A DNA stretch of 7,320 nt from Desulfuromonadales bacterium (GTDB lineage: Bacteria; Desulfobacterota; Desulfuromonadia; Desulfuromonadales; BM103). The position numbers and the translations under genes were made by a program. Each line of letters starts with the position of its first letter. The stretch's first letter is position 1. The stretch covers positions 1-7,320 of the forward strand of contig DAOWJU010000233.1 in the NCBI GenBank assembly GCA_030640215.1, in the 5' to 3' direction. Positions 5,833 to 7,320 of the stretch are shown piece by piece. The notes beneath the pieces were generated by a model. The model had not been told where the DNA came from. It made no database searches and saw nothing but the letters and a program-made list of their open reading frames with translations.

Positions 5833-6996
5833 ATGACACAGCAGACTCCCCCACAGACTAACCATTCGCAACTGGCGACATTGCTGCATCAGCAGGCTCA
5901 AGCCGCTGACGGCATCAGCTTTGCTTATTTCATGGCGCAGGCCCTCTACCATCCGCAACACGGTTATTACATGACGCCACGTGATCGGATTGGCAAAGCC
6001 GGAGATTTTTATACCTCCAGCAGCGTCAACGCACTCTTCGGCCGACTGATTGCACGTCAGATGGTCCAGATGGCAGGGTTGCTTTCTTCCGAAACCTTTC
6101 AGATCGTAGAACAGGGCGCTGGTGAGGGGCATCTGGCCCTGGATATCCTTGATGCTCTAGCAGAGGAATCGCCTGAGCTCTATGCCCATTTAACTTACAC
6201 TCTGGTCGAGGTCAGTCAGGACAATCGTCAGCGCCAGGCTAAAAGCCTTGCTGCTCATTCAGACAGGGTTGTCTGGAGTGATGAAGACGATTGGTCGATA
6301 ACGTCTGGTTGCTTTCTTTCTAACGAATTGGTTGATGCTTTTCCGGTCCATGTGGTCGAGAAACATTCCGGTGTGCTACAGGAAGTTTTTGTGACCAGCC
6401 TGGACGATGTTTTTGTTGAGGAAGTGCGTCCATCGACGGATTCTCGCCTTGCCGAATATTTTGCCTGGTTGGGTTGCGGTCCTATTGAGGGAAATCGGGC
6501 TGAGGTCAATCTGACTGCTCCCGATTGGATGCGTCAAGTCGGTCAGCGCGTCGAACAGGGCTTTGTTCTGACTATTGATTACGGATATCCCTCTAGGGAG
6601 CTCTATGCCCCGCATCGAAGGGCGGGTACTTTGATGTGCTATCATCGTCATCAGGCCGACGATAATCCTTATGATCGCGTCGGTGAAAAGGACATCACGG
6701 CCCATGTTGACTTCACCGCTTTACAGAAAGCTGGCAGTGAAGCAGGCCTCGAAACACTCAGCTTTTCTGAACAGTATCGTTTCTTGCTGGGTCTTGGGTT
6801 TTTTGAAGAGCTGGTGCGACTCGAAGTGGCGGCGAGCGACGAGAAAGAGGCGCGCGCGCTGCGCTTGACCCTGAAGAACCTGATCATGCCGGAAGCCGGG
6901 ATGGGGGAGACCTTCAAGGTACTTGTTCAGGGGAAAAATGTCGGTACGCCGGAATTGCTCTGCAGCCGCGAGATCGGGGCGATTCCCTTTGGATGA
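5833..6996 (+). CDS. SAM-dependent methyltransferase, MidA/NDUFAF7 (COG1565) family
   Basis: A full-length 387-residue member of the family that includes mitochondrial NDUFAF7/MidA, which methylates an arginine of the NDUFS2 subunit during complex I assembly. In bacteria the substrate is not established. Family marks in order are the N-terminal RDRIGKAGDFYTSSSVNALFG (about 50-70), the glycine-rich SAM-binding loop IVEQGAGEGHLALDIL (91-106), the acidic strand end TLVEVS (123-128), CFLSNELVDAFPVHVVE (160-176), LTIDYGYP (246-253), GTLMCY (265-270) and the ITAHVDFTAL block (288-297). No signal peptide or membrane span is seen, so it should be cytoplasmic. The ATG at 5833 has only a weak AGAG before it and overlaps a three-codon ORF. 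No respiratory complex I gene is visible in the window, so context does not reveal the target. Confidence 0.93.
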   Translation: MTQQTPPQTNHSQLATLLHQQAQAADGISFAYFMAQALYHPQHGYYMTPRDRIGKAGDFYTSSSVNALFGRLIARQMVQMAGLLSSETFQIVEQGAGEGHLALDILDALAEESPELYAHLTYTLVEVSQDNRQRQAKSLAAHSDRVVWSDEDDWSITSGCFLSNELVDAFPVHVVEKHSGVLQEVFVTSLDDVFVEEVRPSTDSRLAEYFAWLGCGPIEGNRAEVNLTAPDWMRQVGQRVEQGFVLTIDYGYPSRELYAPHRRAGTLMCYHRHQADDNPYDRVGEKDITAHVDFTALQKAGSEAGLETLSFSEQYRFLLGLGFFEELVRLEVAASDEKEARALRLTLKNLIMPEAGMGETFKVLVQGKNVGTPELLCSREIGAIPFG

Positions 6997-7077
6997 AGGT
7001 CGATCTAGTCAGGATGGGTAAAACCCCGAGTACCTCTGGAATATGAAAGCCTTTCTGATAAACTGAACCTGTCCGGG

Positions 7078-7107
7078 TTTACTGGAAGAATACAAAGCAG
7101 GTATACT
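7078..7107 (+). promoter_or_regulatory. Candidate promoter of the NifU-domain gene
   Basis: TTTACT (7078-7083) and TATACT (7102-7107) are spaced 18 nt; the -10 matches consensus at 5 of 6 positions. Transcription would start near 7114, about 34 nt before the ATG. The 151-nt gap from the methyltransferase stop (6997-7147) otherwise shows only very short hairpins and no clear terminator. Confidence 0.45.
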
Positions 7108-7147
7108 CAAAGTGTAAATGACAAAAACAATTAAGGAGAATAATTCG

Positions 7148-7320
7148 ATGAAAGAAAAAGTTCAAGAAGCCTTGGAGCTGGTTCGCCCTGCATTGCAGGC
7201 TGATGGTGGTGACGTGGAGTTGGTTGATGTGACAGATGACGGGATTGTCAGTGTAAGACTGACTGGAGCATGTGGTTCCTGCCCGATGTCAACCATGACC
7301 CTGAAAATGGGTATTGAAAG
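7148..7320 (+). CDS. NifU C-terminal-domain Fe-S scaffold protein (5' part, cut by window edge)
   Basis: The first 57 codons are present and run off the right edge. They match the stand-alone NifU C-terminal (Nfu) domain: an N-terminal helix, then [18 protein letters not shown] (11-28), a strand with [11 protein letters not shown] (32-42), and the cluster-binding C42-G-S-C45 followed by [11 protein letters not shown]. Such proteins bind a 4Fe-4S cluster between the CxxC motifs of two subunits and deliver it to target enzymes in the cytoplasm. The domain begins almost at the N-terminus, so no IscU-like or A-type domain precedes it; what follows is not visible. AAGGAG (7133-7138) lies 9 nt before the ATG, a strong ribosome site. 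It appears to have its own promoter. Confidence 0.93.
   Translation, partial: MKEKVQEALELVRPALQADGGDVELVDVTDDGIVSVRLTGACGSCPMSTMTLKMGIE

Noticed and set aside
5767..6132. Open frame of 121 codons on the minus strand over the start of the methyltransferase gene
   Set aside because: Overlaps conserved methyltransferase coding sequence and shows no family features.
6997..7077. Short hairpins such as GGGT-AAA-ACCC after the methyltransferase stop
   Set aside because: Stems of four pairs without a T-tract; too weak to call a terminator or riboswitch.

Overview
The window looks like an ordinary chromosomal stretch of a Gram-negative, probably anaerobic or facultative bacterium. Moderate GC content, the yebC-ruvC-ruvA-ruvB order, a class II (GlpX) fructose-bisphosphatase with no class I enzyme in sight, a stand-alone NifU-type scaffold and a cytidylate-kinase-like protein are together reminiscent of the Desulfuromonadales (Desulfuromonas/Pelobacter/Geobacter relatives). 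That placement is inferred from gene content and sequence feel, not from a search. I see no tRNA, rRNA, CRISPR array, insertion sequence, phage gene or integration scar.

Left part (1-2385, minus strand): a recombination/translation cluster read right to left, yebC -> ruvC -> ruvA -> ruvB, with ruvB cut by the left window edge. RuvA and RuvB form the Holliday-junction branch-migration motor and RuvC the resolvase. YebC is a conserved TACO1-type protein. A candidate promoter with an extended -10 lies just upstream of yebC, and gaps inside the cluster are 19-60 nt, consistent with one transcript.

Middle (2386-4463, minus strand): two single-gene units. The first encodes a 275-residue protein joining a cytidylate-kinase-like domain to a C-terminal BON domain. 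It has its own rho-independent terminator and a 22-bp dyad over its promoter region, and is the least routine gene here. The second is glpX, whose five metal-binding acidic residues all sit at their expected positions.

Right part (4464-7320, plus strand): glpX diverges from a secreted rhodanese, which is followed after 5 nt by a glycerophosphodiester phosphodiesterase. Then come a MidA/NDUFAF7-family methyltransferase and the start of a NifU-C-domain Fe-S scaffold, which runs off the right edge. Each of these transcription units has a plausible sigma70-type promoter.

I do not find an evident new multi-gene system. The observations most worth following are the kinase-BON fusion with its altered P-loop, the operator-like dyad in front of it, the close rhodanese-phosphodiesterase pairing across the membrane, and a start-codon conflict in ruvC.
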